A DNA stretch of 64,000 nucleotides from Bradyrhizobium sp. in8p8 (GTDB lineage Bacteria > Pseudomonadota > Alphaproteobacteria > Rhizobiales > Xanthobacteraceae), in assembly GCF_000426845.1 (NCBI RefSeq), contig NZ_AUGD01000002.1, positions 868,001 through 932,000 on the forward strand, written 5' to 3'. Below are positions 34,098 to 41,777 of this stretch, in pieces. Made by a program: the position numbers and the translations under genes. Below the pieces are notes generated by a model. That model was not told the DNA's origin, did not search any database, and saw nothing but the letters and a program-made list of their open reading frames with translations. How positions within the stretch are numbered: the first letter of the stretch is position 1; each line of letters starts with the position of its first letter.

Positions 34098-34535
34098 TCA
34101 GCCGTCCAGCGGCGAGGATGCACCCTCCTCCGTCTGTGCTGCGAACCGTGCGATCAGGCGCCGAAGCTCGGCCTTGTGCACCATGCGTGCCGCCCTCTTT
34201 GGCGAGACCCAGATCGCCTCCCGCTCTCCTTTCTCGGGCCACCAGCGCTCGCGGCCGTGCACCTGCATCGGAAAGACCGCGACGTTCAAGGTCCGCTTGC
34301 GATCGCCCTTTCCCTTGCGATGCTTGAAGCTGCCGACTGCCCGGGTTGCGATGACGCCGATCAGGCCGGCCTCCTCGTAGGCCTCCAGTGCAGCGGTGAG
34401 GTGCGGCTCCTTGTTGCGCATCGGCGATCCCTTCGGGACGCTCCACCTGCGCTTGCGTCTGGTCGTGATCAGCAGCACCCGCAGTTCGGACTTGTCCAAA
34501 CGAAACGGCAACGCGGCAAACTGTTTCTTTCCCAT
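34098..34535 (-). CDS. Nudix hydrolase
   Basis: A 145-aa Nudix protein. WSVPKGSP is followed by the box region ending AALEAYEEAGLIG; the usual Arg of REUxEEAG is Leu here, a variant I recall in rhizobial relatives. FKHRKGKG, then VAVFPMQV and WWPEKGEREAIWVSPKRAA resemble the DIPP/MutT-like branch acting on diphosphoinositol or nucleotide diphosphate compounds. GGAGG precedes the ATG at 34535. It forms a likely pair with the SIR2-like gene downstream. Confidence 0.85.
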   Translation of the reverse strand: MGKKQFAALPFRLDKSELRVLLITTRRKRRWSVPKGSPMRNKEPHLTAALEAYEEAGLIGVIATRAVGSFKHRKGKGDRKRTLNVAVFPMQVHGRERWWPEKGEREAIWVSPKRAARMVHKAELRRLIARFAAQTEEGASSPLDG

Positions 34536-34559
34536 CAAACGCCTCCGACTCGCGTTACC

Positions 34560-34584
34560 AAGCGAGCGCTGCAGCCATGGTTCC
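34560..34584 (-). promoter_or_regulatory. Weak EcfG-like motif before the Nudix gene
   Basis: On the minus strand GGAAC (34584-34580), 16 bases, then GCTT (34563-34560), 25 bases before the Nudix ATG. The -35 box is perfect but the -10 box is off-consensus (CGTT expected). Confidence 0.25.
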
Positions 34585-34614
34585 TGTCTGGAAGCTTACG
34601 CCTCGGCCCCCCGA

Positions 34615-35400
34615 TCAGAACTTCCGCTCCACCATCTTGAGCCGCAGCGCCGAAATGGCTTCGCCGGGATTGAGGCCCTTTGGACAGGCTTTCGCGCAAT
34701 TGAGAATGGTGTGGCAACGGTAAATTCTGAAGGGATCCTCGAGCATGTCGAGGCGATCGCCCGTCGCTTCGTCCCGGCTGTCGTTGATCCAGCGTGCCGC
34801 TTGAATCAGCGCGGCCGGCCCCAGGAAGCGCTCGGAATTCCACCAATAGCTCGGGCATGACGTCGAGCAGCACGCGCAGAGGATACATTCATACAATCCG
34901 TCGAGCTTCGCCCGATCCTCATGGCTCTGCCGCCATTCCTTCTGCGGCGTGGGGGATGCCGTCTGGAGCCATGGCTCGATGAGCGCGAGCTGCGCATAGA
35001 AGTTGGTCAGGTCCGGCACCAGGTCCTTCACCACAGGCTGATGCGGCAGGGGCAGCACGCGGAGCGGCTCGCCCTCCTGAATGTCCTCATTCATGGACTT
35101 GGTGCAGGCGAGCGTGTTCTGACCGGCGATGTTCATCGAGCAGGAGCCGCAGACGCCCTCGCGGCAGGATCGCCTGAATGTCAGGGTCGAGTCGATGTTG
35201 TTCTTGATCCAGATCAGGCCGTCCAGCACCATCGGCCCGCAATCTGTCTGATCCACGAAGTAGGTGTCGAGCCGCGGATTGCGGCCATCATCGGGATTCC
35301 AGCGGTAGACGTGAAATTCGCGCAAGCTCGTGCCGCCCGGCTTTGGCCAGAGCCTTCCCTGCTCGATGCGCGAGCTCTTCGGAAGCCTGAACTCCACCAT
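34615..35400 (-). CDS. sdhB: Succinate dehydrogenase / fumarate reductase iron-sulfur subunit, orphan copy
   Basis: A 261-aa SdhB homolog of normal length. The 2Fe-2S ferredoxin domain has [13 protein letters not shown] and a later Cys. The C-terminal dicluster domain has [15 protein letters not shown] and [18 protein letters not shown] for the 4Fe-4S and 3Fe-4S centres. A strong GGAGGAGG precedes the ATG. The flavoprotein sdhA and anchors sdhC/D are absent; upstream are a tiny membrane protein and a DUF2243 membrane protein. It is probably a second sdhB paralog. Whether it joins the housekeeping complex II is unknown. Confidence 0.9.
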   Translation of the reverse strand: MVEFRLPKSSRIEQGRLWPKPGGTSLREFHVYRWNPDDGRNPRLDTYFVDQTDCGPMVLDGLIWIKNNIDSTLTFRRSCREGVCGSCSMNIAGQNTLACTKSMNEDIQEGEPLRVLPLPHQPVVKDLVPDLTNFYAQLALIEPWLQTASPTPQKEWRQSHEDRAKLDGLYECILCACCSTSCPSYWWNSERFLGPAALIQAARWINDSRDEATGDRLDMLEDPFRIYRCHTILNCAKACPKGLNPGEAISALRLKMVERKF

Positions 35401-35414
35401 TCTCTCCTCCTCCG

Positions 35415-35579
35415 TCAGGCCGGCGCAAAGCAGCGCAATTGCAGGAGGTCATCGACGGACAGCCCGAACAAGAAGACGCGAAGCGCCGGCGCTGTGGCGA
35501 GGACCAGCAGCAACAGAAAGATCGTGTAAACGAGGACCGGCGGCGTGCTTCTAACGAGCCTGTAGGCTGCCTCCCGCAT
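35415..35579 (-). CDS. Tiny single-pass membrane protein
   Basis: A 54-aa protein: short basic N-terminus ([14 protein letters not shown]), one long membrane helix ([20 protein letters not shown]), then [20 protein letters not shown] strong GGGAGGGAG lies just before the ATG. It overlaps the end of the DUF2243 gene by 29 bases and ends 14 bases before sdhB. The position suggests a membrane partner for one of its neighbours. No family recognised. Confidence 0.6.
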   Translation of the reverse strand: MREAAYRLVRSTPPVLVYTIFLLLLVLATAPALRVFLFGLSVDDLLQLRCFAPA

Positions 35580-36060
35580 CCGCTCCCTCCCGCTTGCCCG
35601 CTCGCGCCATCGCAGCGCCCATGATGACCATCGCAGCCCCCCACAGCAGGAAGCCGATATCCCAGAAGATGCGTTGCTCGTCCGGCACCGTCTCATTCAC
35701 CCGATGCAGCTTGAGGATCTGGTGATCGATGACGCCCTCGACCAGATTGAAGATGCCCCACCCGAGCAGGATCGCGCCGAGACACTGCCAACTGGACCAG
35801 CGCAGCTCGCTCCCGCGCGCCCGCTGCCACATCAGGTAGAGACCTGCGAGCAGCAACACGTAGGTGGCGCTGTGAAAGATGCCGTCCCATGTCGTGTTGA
35901 GTGTGATGTTCTCGATCGAATTGAGCGGATACCAGCCGCTCACCATATGATGCCATTGCAGCAACTGATGAAAGACGATGCCGTCGAAGAACCCACCGAG
36001 GCCAAGCCCGAGGAGGACGCCCGCGGAAGTCGGGAAGCTGTCTGATCTCTTGTCATGCAT
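35551..36060 (-). CDS. DUF2243 membrane protein
   Basis: A 169-aa multi-pass membrane protein matching the DUF2243 pattern: GVLLGLGLGGFFDGIVFHQL then LQWHHM, later WDGIFHSATYVLLLAGLYLM and GWGIFNLVEGVIDHQILKLH. Several His and Asp residues lie in or near membrane helices, which could bind metal or haem. Function unknown. The start at 36060 is chosen because upstream codons are not DUF2243-like. It heads a likely operon with the tiny membrane protein and sdhB. Confidence 0.8.
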   Translation of the reverse strand: MHDKRSDSFPTSAGVLLGLGLGGFFDGIVFHQLLQWHHMVSGWYPLNSIENITLNTTWDGIFHSATYVLLLAGLYLMWQRARGSELRWSSWQCLGAILLGWGIFNLVEGVIDHQILKLHRVNETVPDEQRIFWDIGFLLWGAAMVIMGAAMARAGKREGADAGGSLQAR

Positions 36061-36318
36061 TGAATGGCTCGCGCGGGCGGAGGCACCGTGAAGCGAGTAC
36101 AAGACGTGCCACACGCAGACGTTCCTATGGATCAGAGTCCGCCAGGCACCGCATGCGGAGAGCACCCACGCGCTTCGTCGGCCGTAACATACGTTAACTG
36201 GAGCGAGGGCTCAGCAGCGCTCGGAACGTGGCATCGCGATCTTCTCGGTCGACAGGAACGTTCGACCGCTGCGAGCGTCTGTTGTCGACACCGTGGAGGT
36301 GCAGGAGAAGATCACACC

Positions 36319-36534
36319 ATGGCCTATGCGCTATTCAAGGACGCAGAAAGGCTAAGCCGGACATTTCCGACGAAAGAGGAAACGTTGGAGAAGGCCGACC
36401 GCGCCGGGCTGGTCGAACACAGCGACGGCCAGCCCGTGCTCGAGGACGATCTGAAGATCAAGCCCTGCTCTCCCGACCCTGGGCCGCGCGACGACGCGGA
36501 TCTCGACTGGACGCCGGACGAGCCGGCGTCCTGA
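36319..36534 (+). CDS. Small conserved-looking hypothetical protein
   Basis: A 71-aa acidic, cytoplasmic protein beginning MAYALFKDAERLSRTFPTKE and ending DDADLDWTPDEPAS. GGAG lies about 12 bases before the ATG. No domain recognised. A degenerate stress-type motif (GGAAC at 36255, 16 bases, CGTC) lies upstream. It converges on the secreted protein at 36542. Confidence 0.6.
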   Translation: MAYALFKDAERLSRTFPTKEETLEKADRAGLVEHSDGQPVLEDDLKIKPCSPDPGPRDDADLDWTPDEPAS

Positions 36535-36541
36535 TCGTGCG

Positions 36542-36940
36542 TCAGCATCCCTTGCAGATGCTCCTGATCTTCCGACCGACATCGGAGTCCCGCGACGTCT
36601 CCGAGCGGATCTGGTCGTCCCCGTCCAGCGAGGGACCCGGTGTTACCGTTCCGTCGATACGCCCGATATTGACGCCGCCGGCCGGGTTGCCGGGTCGCCC
36701 CACCGTGATCGATCCCCGCGGAGCAGCGCTACCGCCGGACTGGGCGGTACCGGCCGCGTTGGTTCCGGGAGCTGACGCGGTGCCGCCACTGCTTCCAGCC
36801 GCAGCACCGGCGGCGCCTCCGCCCGCACTGCCGCCTCCGCCCCCCTGTCCCGATGCCGGTCCGATGGCAGCTGCCGCAAGCACAGAGACCAACACGAGAC
36901 CCGTCATTCTCTCATGGCATCTGTTTCGGTCGAGCATCAT
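36542..36940 (-). CDS. Small secreted Gly/Ala-rich protein with C-terminal SICKGC
   Basis: About 132 aa. After a short basic leader there is a signal peptide (MTGLVLVSVLAAAAIG, cut near SGQ). A Gly/Ala/Ser-rich body contains GTNAAGTAQSGGSA, then a charged C-terminus ends IRSICKGC. The plan and ending match the protein at 5580-5861 (AICRGC), so they are one family. The start ATGATG at 36940 overlaps the TGA of the upstream small gene, implying translational coupling; a later ATG at 36907 directly precedes the signal peptide. Function unknown. Confidence 0.6.
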   Translation of the reverse strand: MMLDRNRCHERMTGLVLVSVLAAAAIGPASGQGGGGGSAGGGAAGAAAGSSGGTASAPGTNAAGTAQSGGSAAPRGSITVGRPGNPAGGVNIGRIDGTVTPGPSLDGDDQIRSETSRDSDVGRKIRSICKGC

Positions 36941-37110
36941 CGATCCTGCTGATAGCCCTGATTGGTCGTGTTCTGCTTGATGTTGCCGTGGCGTCCCTGC
37001 GTATCGAAATTCTCGCGGCCCGGAACGCGTTCTTCCACCTCGGTGGCCGGGTCTGCACCGGGTCCCTTGTTGCTTCGCTGTTCTTCGGGAACTGGAGGCA
37101 TCTTTGACAT
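36937..37110 (-). CDS. Small hydrophilic hypothetical protein
   Basis: A 57-aa protein, MSKMPPVPEEQRSNKGPG at the start and KQNTTNQGYQQDR at the end, rich in Q, N, G and charged residues. It is probably disordered. GGAGCAAGAC precedes the ATG at 37110; an ATG at 37122 is possible. Its stop overlaps the start of the secreted protein gene. Similar short Q/N-rich proteins occur in Bradyrhizobium as stress proteins, but I cannot name a family. Confidence 0.6.
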   Translation of the reverse strand: MSKMPPVPEEQRSNKGPGADPATEVEERVPGRENFDTQGRHGNIKQNTTNQGYQQDR

Positions 37111-37211
37111 GTCTTGCTCCATGGCTTCGCACCTTGACGTAGAATAATGAACTGACGCCCGGGGGTGTTCCTGCGCCGATCGCCGCAGCACGCACGGACG
37201 GCCGAGGCCAT

Positions 37212-37236
37212 GGAACAACCTGTTCTGGCTCGGGTT
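37212..37236 (+). promoter_or_regulatory. EcfG-type promoter motif, near-consensus
   Basis: GGAAC at 37212-37216, 16 bases, then GGTT at 37233-37236, 38 bases before the ATG at 37275. One base differs from the CGTT box. Confidence 0.4.
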
Positions 37237-37274
37237 GGTCAGCAAGCCGCACCGCCATAGCCAGAGAAAAATAC

Positions 37275-37457
37275 ATGCCAAAAGCGACTGAAAACGATCC
37301 GCGAGAGACACCACTCGACGATCCACGTCGGCAGACGGACATGCCCACTCACCGGCAGACGCGGGAACCCTGGCAAGGTAATCCCGAAAAAGACCAGATC
37401 GATCCGGAACGGCCGCCGGTGGACCTGGAGCGTTGGCAGAAATCGAACACGCACTAG
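37275..37457 (+). CDS. Small hydrophilic hypothetical protein
   Basis: A 60-aa protein rich in P, R, D, E and Q (MPKATENDPRETPLDDPRRQ at the start, ERWQKSNTH at the end). No hydrophobic core, so probably disordered. The ribosome site is weak (GAGA). A near-consensus EcfG promoter lies upstream, and its neighbours are similar small proteins, which supports a stress-induced gene. Function unknown. Confidence 0.5.
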   Translation: MPKATENDPRETPLDDPRRQTDMPTHRQTREPWQGNPEKDQIDPERPPVDLERWQKSNTH

Positions 37458-37491
37458 GGAGCAGCCGCAACTGGCGGCGCCTGCCTCGGCG

Positions 37492-37962
37492 TCAGGTCCT
37501 GTCGAGATCGTGGATGACCGGCCGTAGCGGGCCGCTCCGCTCGATGTCGAGCGTCGCCAGCGTGATCGGCAGCGCGAAGCGTCGTTTCCCTGCACTTCCC
37601 GGATTCAGGTAGAGCACGTCTTCGGCAGTCTCGATCCGCACGCGGTGGGAGTGGCCCGATACTACGACGTCGATCCCGAGTTCAGCAGGATCGATCGAGA
37701 GTTGCTTGAGATCGTGCAGGACGTAGAAGCGGCGGCCGCCCAGGCCCAGCGTCAGCGTCTCGGGAAAAGCTTCAGCCCACGCGTCCCGATCGACATTTCC
37801 TCTGATCGCGGTGACCGGCGCTATCCGGCAAAGCCCGTCCATGACAGCCTGGCTGCCGATATCGCCTGCATGAATGATGTGCGAGACACCGGCGAGGCAG
37901 TGCACCGCCTCCGGCCTCAGCAGTCCATGCGTGTCGGCAATCACGCCGATCCTGAGCGTCAT
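37492..37962 (-). CDS. Metallophosphoesterase (YfcE/MJ0936 type)
   Basis: A 156-aa calcineurin-like phosphoesterase. It starts MTLRIGVIADTHGLLRPEA (DxH motif), with HIIHAGDIGS (GD), IRGNVDRD (GNxD), VLHDLKQ and VVSGHSHR (GHSH). These are the five metal-ligand motifs of the family. It probably hydrolyses phosphodiesters; the physiological substrate is unknown. Cytoplasmic. It lies just downstream of the DUF6894 gene on the same strand and may share its promoter. Confidence 0.9.
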   Translation of the reverse strand: MTLRIGVIADTHGLLRPEAVHCLAGVSHIIHAGDIGSQAVMDGLCRIAPVTAIRGNVDRDAWAEAFPETLTLGLGGRRFYVLHDLKQLSIDPAELGIDVVVSGHSHRVRIETAEDVLYLNPGSAGKRRFALPITLATLDIERSGPLRPVIHDLDRT

Positions 37963-37975
37963 GTCAGATCACACT

Positions 37976-38194
37976 TCAATGCAAGACGTCCAATGGCATC
38001 CGACCGATTTCCTCACCATCCTCGTTCGTGACGAGGATATAGAAGTGACGCCCCTTGAGCTCGGGCCTCTCCCCGAGCAGGCGCTTTGCAATCTCCTCGG
38101 CGACATCCAGGGCGTCGATGTCATCCGGCAACTCGGCACCTCCTTCGTCTACAACGGTTTTTGAATCCACCAGATCAAAATGATAGCGCGGCAC
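37976..38194 (-). CDS. DUF6894 small protein
   Basis: A 72-aa protein beginning at a GTG (MPRYHFDLVDSKTVVDEGGA) and ending EIGRMPLDVLH. The PRYHFDL opening, the D-EG-EL segment and the AEEIA helix are typical of DUF6894, a widespread small rhizobial family without known function. GAGG lies seven bases before the GTG. A perfect EcfG-type promoter is 26 bases upstream, so stress control is likely. The open frame continues upstream but is not DUF6894-like. Confidence 0.75.
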   Translation of the reverse strand: MPRYHFDLVDSKTVVDEGGAELPDDIDALDVAEEIAKRLLGERPELKGRHFYILVTNEDGEEIGRMPLDVLH

Positions 38195-38219
38195 GTCCGG
38201 TCCTCGGGCTTCCGCAGGG

Positions 38220-38245
38220 AACGCGCGGTCGCGAAGCTTCGTTCC
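38220..38245 (-). promoter_or_regulatory. EcfG-type promoter, perfect consensus (N17)
   Basis: On the minus strand GGAAC (38245-38241), 17 bases, then CGTT (38223-38220). It lies 26 bases upstream of the DUF6894 GTG. Confidence 0.6.
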
Positions 38246-38385
38246 GGGGCGAGCGCCGTCGGCGATCTTGTCCTTCAGGTCCCCAAGACGTGGCGGTCGA
38301 CGGCGGCCCCTGACTCGGAGGAATGCTGGGCGATTGCGTCCGGGACACGCATTGCCAATCGACTGAAGTAGCCGAACTGGTCGCC

Positions 38386-40155
38386 TCACGCGCGGCGGCG
38401 CCGCAGCCTCGCGCGAGATGCGGACGCGCGCCCGGCCGTCGATGCCGCGAGGGCCAGACAAGCCGCGACGCCGAGCACGACGAGCCCCGCGCTGACCACG
38501 CCGGCGGGCAGCATTTTCTTTCCCGCCAGCCAACCGCCGTCCAGCGACGTGCCCTGCGGGCCGGCTTCGATCAAGGTGCCCTCGCTCACCGGCGCGGGAC
38601 GCGCACGCGACAGCAGCCAGCGGAAGACAGCCCCCAGGACGTTCTCGGTGATCCCGGGTGCGACCGCATAGGCCAGCTGGCCGGCGCGCGCCGGCCACCC
38701 CACCGCCACCTCGTCACGAGGCGCGCGGACAAGGCGCACGAAGGTCTCGGCCACGTCCTCGGATTGATAGAGCAACGGACCGGGATCGAGCCTTCGTCCG
38801 GACGTATTGGCGCCGTGCACAAAGCCTGGCGTATCGACGATGGCTGGGAAGACGCCGCAGACATGAATATCGGGATGGGTGCGGAGTTCCTGACGCAAGC
38901 TCGCGGTGAAGCCGCGCAAGCCGAACTTGCTGGCGGTATAGGCTGCCGCAAAGGGCGTCGGCGCCCAGCCGCCCAGCGAGATGTTGTTGATCAGCACGCC
39001 GCGATTCTGGCGGAGGAAGATGGGAAGCACCGCGTAGGCGCCATGCATGGTGCCGAGCAGATTGACCTCGATCGTGCGGCGATGAAGCGCAATATCCGCA
39101 TCCTGATAGGCGCCGAACACGCCCGTTCCGGCATTGTTGATCCAGACGTCGATGCCGCCGAACGCGTCTTGGGCCGTTCTGGCCAGACGCTCCACCGCCT
39201 GCGCATCGGTAACGTCGGTCGGCACGGCCAATGCCCGGGCTCCGAGCGCTTCACATTCGCCGGCAAGGCGCATCAGGACTTCGCCGCGCCGAGCCGCGAG
39301 CACCACGCTTGCACCGTTGCGGGCAAACGCCAGCGCAGCGGCACGGCCGATTCCGCTGGAGGCGCCGGTGATGACGACGCGTGTGCCAATCATCTGCCCC
39401 TGCTCGGATCCCAAGACGCCCTCGGGAAGCAACCAGCGCAAGGATCGTCGCAGGCGCGCCGTTCCTTGTGTCTCGAACCAGTCGCCATGTGCAAAAATCA
39501 CCCGTTCCGGAGCCAGCCTCACGAGCCGCTCGGCTGCAGCCCGCGCCGCGCCACCACCAAGGCGCAGCAGAAGCCGCAGATAGACCGGGGCCCTGCCGTC
39601 CGGCTTGGCAATGCCGAGCAGGTTCGCCGCGGCTTCATTTGACGCGCTGAGCCGATGGGCATCGAGGTTCTGCACGAGATCCGTCAGGACCAGCGTCCGG
39701 CTTCGTCGGTCGAACAGCTCGACCTCCGAAAACATCGGGGCATTCACCGACACGGTTTCGAGCTCGGCGGTCCATTCCTCCGGCGTCGTGTCTCCCAGCT
39801 CCCGATCGATGCGGAGGCCGGCAGCCCGAACCTGCTTGCGCGCCCCAAGGCCGCGCGCTGCGAAAGTCGCGGCCTGCGGCAGCTCCCTTTGCCATCCGGG
39901 GACAAACATCCAGTGCGCGATGTTCGGCGCCAGCAGGTACTTGATCGTGCCCAGCCGCTCCAGCTCCTGGCGCAGAGCTGGCGAATGCCTCACGGGCGAA
40001 TGCAGCACGAGATCGCCGTTCGACAGACGGATGACGGTCATGCGCACGGGCAGTTGCAGACCGGCGGCGCTGATCGGCTTGTCGTCGACGATCCAGATAT
40101 CGTCTGTCACCCGCGACAGGCTGGGCATCGACGAGGTGGTATCGGAATCTTGCAT
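38386..40155 (-). CDS. DUF4336 - short-chain dehydrogenase fusion protein
   Basis: A 589-aa protein with two enzymes in one frame. Residues about 15-250 resemble DUF4336, a metallo-beta-lactamase-like fold (DIWIVDDKPI, SPVRHSPALRQELERLG, FAHGDWF). Residues 257-510 are a complete SDR: TGASSGIG at 263-270, NNAG at 340-343, Ser393, Tyr406 and Lys410 (YTASK). A C-terminal hydrophobic helix at about 551-572, followed by an Arg-rich tail, may anchor it to the membrane. A methionine at the domain junction could allow internal initiation, but no stop separates the parts. It should be an NAD(P)-dependent oxidoreductase; substrate unknown. Confidence 0.85.
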   Translation of the reverse strand: MQDSDTTSSMPSLSRVTDDIWIVDDKPISAAGLQLPVRMTVIRLSNGDLVLHSPVRHSPALRQELERLGTIKYLLAPNIAHWMFVPGWQRELPQAATFAARGLGARKQVRAAGLRIDRELGDTTPEEWTAELETVSVNAPMFSEVELFDRRSRTLVLTDLVQNLDAHRLSASNEAAANLLGIAKPDGRAPVYLRLLLRLGGGAARAAAERLVRLAPERVIFAHGDWFETQGTARLRRSLRWLLPEGVLGSEQGQMIGTRVVITGASSGIGRAAALAFARNGASVVLAARRGEVLMRLAGECEALGARALAVPTDVTDAQAVERLARTAQDAFGGIDVWINNAGTGVFGAYQDADIALHRRTIEVNLLGTMHGAYAVLPIFLRQNRGVLINNISLGGWAPTPFAAAYTASKFGLRGFTASLRQELRTHPDIHVCGVFPAIVDTPGFVHGANTSGRRLDPGPLLYQSEDVAETFVRLVRAPRDEVAVGWPARAGQLAYAVAPGITENVLGAVFRWLLSRARPAPVSEGTLIEAGPQGTSLDGGWLAGKKMLPAGVVSAGLVVLGVAACLALAASTAGRASASRARLRRRRA

Positions 40156-40228
40156 GAGCGTCTTCCATTGCGAGGACCTTGCTCAAACCGCGGGCGCAAC
40201 GCTCGTTCCCTCACCAACATCCTCAACT

Positions 40229-41149
40229 TCACCTCGCTACACGCGCTTGACCCACTTCAAGCCGCGAGCGCAACGCGCAACGCACTTCGGAAGTGACAGT
40301 GCCCCAATCGCCCGGCTTCTTCTGATGAAACAACCGCAGGCTCGGGTACCAGAACGAGTGCGCGCCGGATTGAGGCCAGCGCCAGTCGCATTCGGCGTGC
40401 AGCAAGACCCAGGTCTCGCAGCCGAGTGCGCCGGCTAGATGGGCAACCATGGTGTCGACACAAACAAGAAGGTCGAGCTGCCGCAAGCGATGGCCGAGGG
40501 TCGCGATGTCCGGCGTTCTGATCTCGAGCGCTCCGATCGCGGCGAGCTCTTCGGGGCTCGCGCCACGCTGGACGGAATACAGCGTCACCCCGGGTACGGC
40601 GAGACCACTCAACAGTGCGGCCGGGACTTCACGCCGCTTGTCCCACTCTCCGACTTTCCAGACGAGACCAACGGCAAGATTCTGCTCTTCCCGGAGAGGT
40701 GGAACGACAGTTGGAGGCAGCGCCAAATAGGAAGCGCCCACCTCGACCTGATCCCGTCGCGCTCTGATGGCATGCGGCACCTCCATGATCTCGATGTCGA
40801 CCTCGAAATCGACTTCAGGCACCCCATCATGGAGGGGAAACGCGCGGTCGATGCCCGGCGCACTCTCGACCAGCGGAAGAAGTTCGGGCTGACACCACAG
40901 CGTGACGCTGCGAGCAATCTGGCGGAGCGGCCTGATGAATCGCAGAAACTGGATCGTGTCGCCGAGGCCGTGATAGCAACGCACCAGTACGTGCTTGTTC
41001 TTCAGGTCTTCGCCGCGCCAAATCCGCTGGAGATGACGCGGGCCGGTATGCTTGGGCGGGGGCGTAACTTCCAGCAAATCACGATCGTTGATCGCCCAGG
41101 CACGCGCGAAGTCGCCCGCCCTGATCGCCTGAACCCAGTCGCTGGCCAT
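40229..41149 (-). CDS. GT9-like glycosyltransferase-family protein
   Basis: About 306 aa. GLGDTIQFLRFI, LWCQPELLPLV, GLVWKVGEW, LDLLVCVDTMVAHLAGALG, then WVLLHAECDWRWP fit the heptosyltransferase-like (GT9) domain that usually follows TPR repeats. Only a short helical N-terminus is present here. The GDTI and D-x-x-x-A-H-x-A-G motifs suggest sugar-nucleotide binding; the acceptor is unknown. ATG at 41149, 11 bases after the small gene at 41161-41445, so the two are probably cotranscribed. Confidence 0.75.
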   Translation of the reverse strand: MASDWVQAIRAGDFARAWAINDRDLLEVTPPPKHTGPRHLQRIWRGEDLKNKHVLVRCYHGLGDTIQFLRFIRPLRQIARSVTLWCQPELLPLVESAPGIDRAFPLHDGVPEVDFEVDIEIMEVPHAIRARRDQVEVGASYLALPPTVVPPLREEQNLAVGLVWKVGEWDKRREVPAALLSGLAVPGVTLYSVQRGASPEELAAIGALEIRTPDIATLGHRLRQLDLLVCVDTMVAHLAGALGCETWVLLHAECDWRWPQSGAHSFWYPSLRLFHQKKPGDWGTVTSEVRCALRSRLEVGQARVAR

Positions 41150-41160
41150 CAAGCGCGTCG

Positions 41161-41445
41161 CTAGTGTCGCACGAATTTATGGAATCGGCTGAGCTTACCG
41201 TCCTTGGTCTTGTCCTGGTGCAGGAACGCAATTCCGGCTTCGTCGAACTTGTCGAAGAACTCGTCCCAGCTGATGCGATCCAGCCCTTCGTCCGGCGGAT
41301 CGAAATCGATGCGCAGGATTCCGGCGTGGCCATCCTCCTCGGTCGCCTTCACGGTTGCGGGTTTCCCGCCGCGCTCTTCGGCCCATTTACGAATTACACC
41401 ATGATCGGTGGTCTGGTGAGCTTCGCTATTTTCCGCCTTAGTCAT
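41161..41445 (-). CDS. Small conserved hypothetical protein
   Basis: A 94-aa cytoplasmic protein: DHGVIRKWAEERGGKPATVK, then ILRIDFDPPDEGLDRISWDE, FFDKFDEAGIAFLHQDKT and a basic end (SRFHKFVRH). Proteins of this pattern are widespread in proteobacteria and are sometimes labelled with a misleading branching-enzyme name. The function is unknown. GAGG precedes the ATG. Its start overlaps the stop of an upstream open frame of doubtful coding status. Confidence 0.75.
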   Translation of the reverse strand: MTKAENSEAHQTTDHGVIRKWAEERGGKPATVKATEEDGHAGILRIDFDPPDEGLDRISWDEFFDKFDEAGIAFLHQDKTKDGKLSRFHKFVRH

Positions 41446-41701
41446 TTCACACCTCGCTTAACCGGCCGGGCCGATGAGCCCGGCACCGCATCGAACCATT
41501 GGCCGACAAACGCCGGTCGGAGCGATTTGTTCTTCGGTCGGATGCGGAGCAGCCCGGTGACGCCGGCATCATCATCTTCTTCATCTTCATCGTGAAAGCT
41601 CTTCGTTCCCTGCAGACGGCTGGAGAATTTATCCCATGTTAAGTCCCGTGCATTTTGTCGGCCTGAATCGCGGGCAACGCGGCGCTCACATCTCCCTGCC
41701 G
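41446..41701 (-). other. Unassigned spacer with a doubtful open frame
   Basis: About 330 bases separate the divergent genes at 41445 and 41778. A minus-strand frame ends here with its TGA overlapping the ATG at 41445 and contains an acidic run (FHDEDEEDDD) that looks protein-like. It has no ATG, and no start with a ribosome site, before it enters antisense of the inositol-phosphate synthase gene. I do not call a gene. The plus strand holds the promoter at 41702. Confidence 0.3.
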
Positions 41702-41726
41702 GGAACGAACATACCTTCCACACGTT
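41702..41726 (+). promoter_or_regulatory. EcfG-type promoter, perfect consensus, ahead of the glycan cluster
   Basis: GGAAC at 41702-41706, 16 bases, CGTT at 41723-41726, 51 bases before the inositol-phosphate synthase ATG. The segment GGAACGAACAT-CCTT-CAC recurs upstream of the second gene block at 48349. Confidence 0.65.
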
Positions 41727-41777
41727 CGCCGACGTACTTACACCGACGCCTCGTGCTTTCCCGGAGGGCTCAATTCC

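Noticed and set aside
40201..40230. A GGAAC-based stress promoter before the DUF4336-SDR gene
   Set aside because: The nearest GTT-type box is at 15 bases with an imperfect match, outside the 16-17 spacing.
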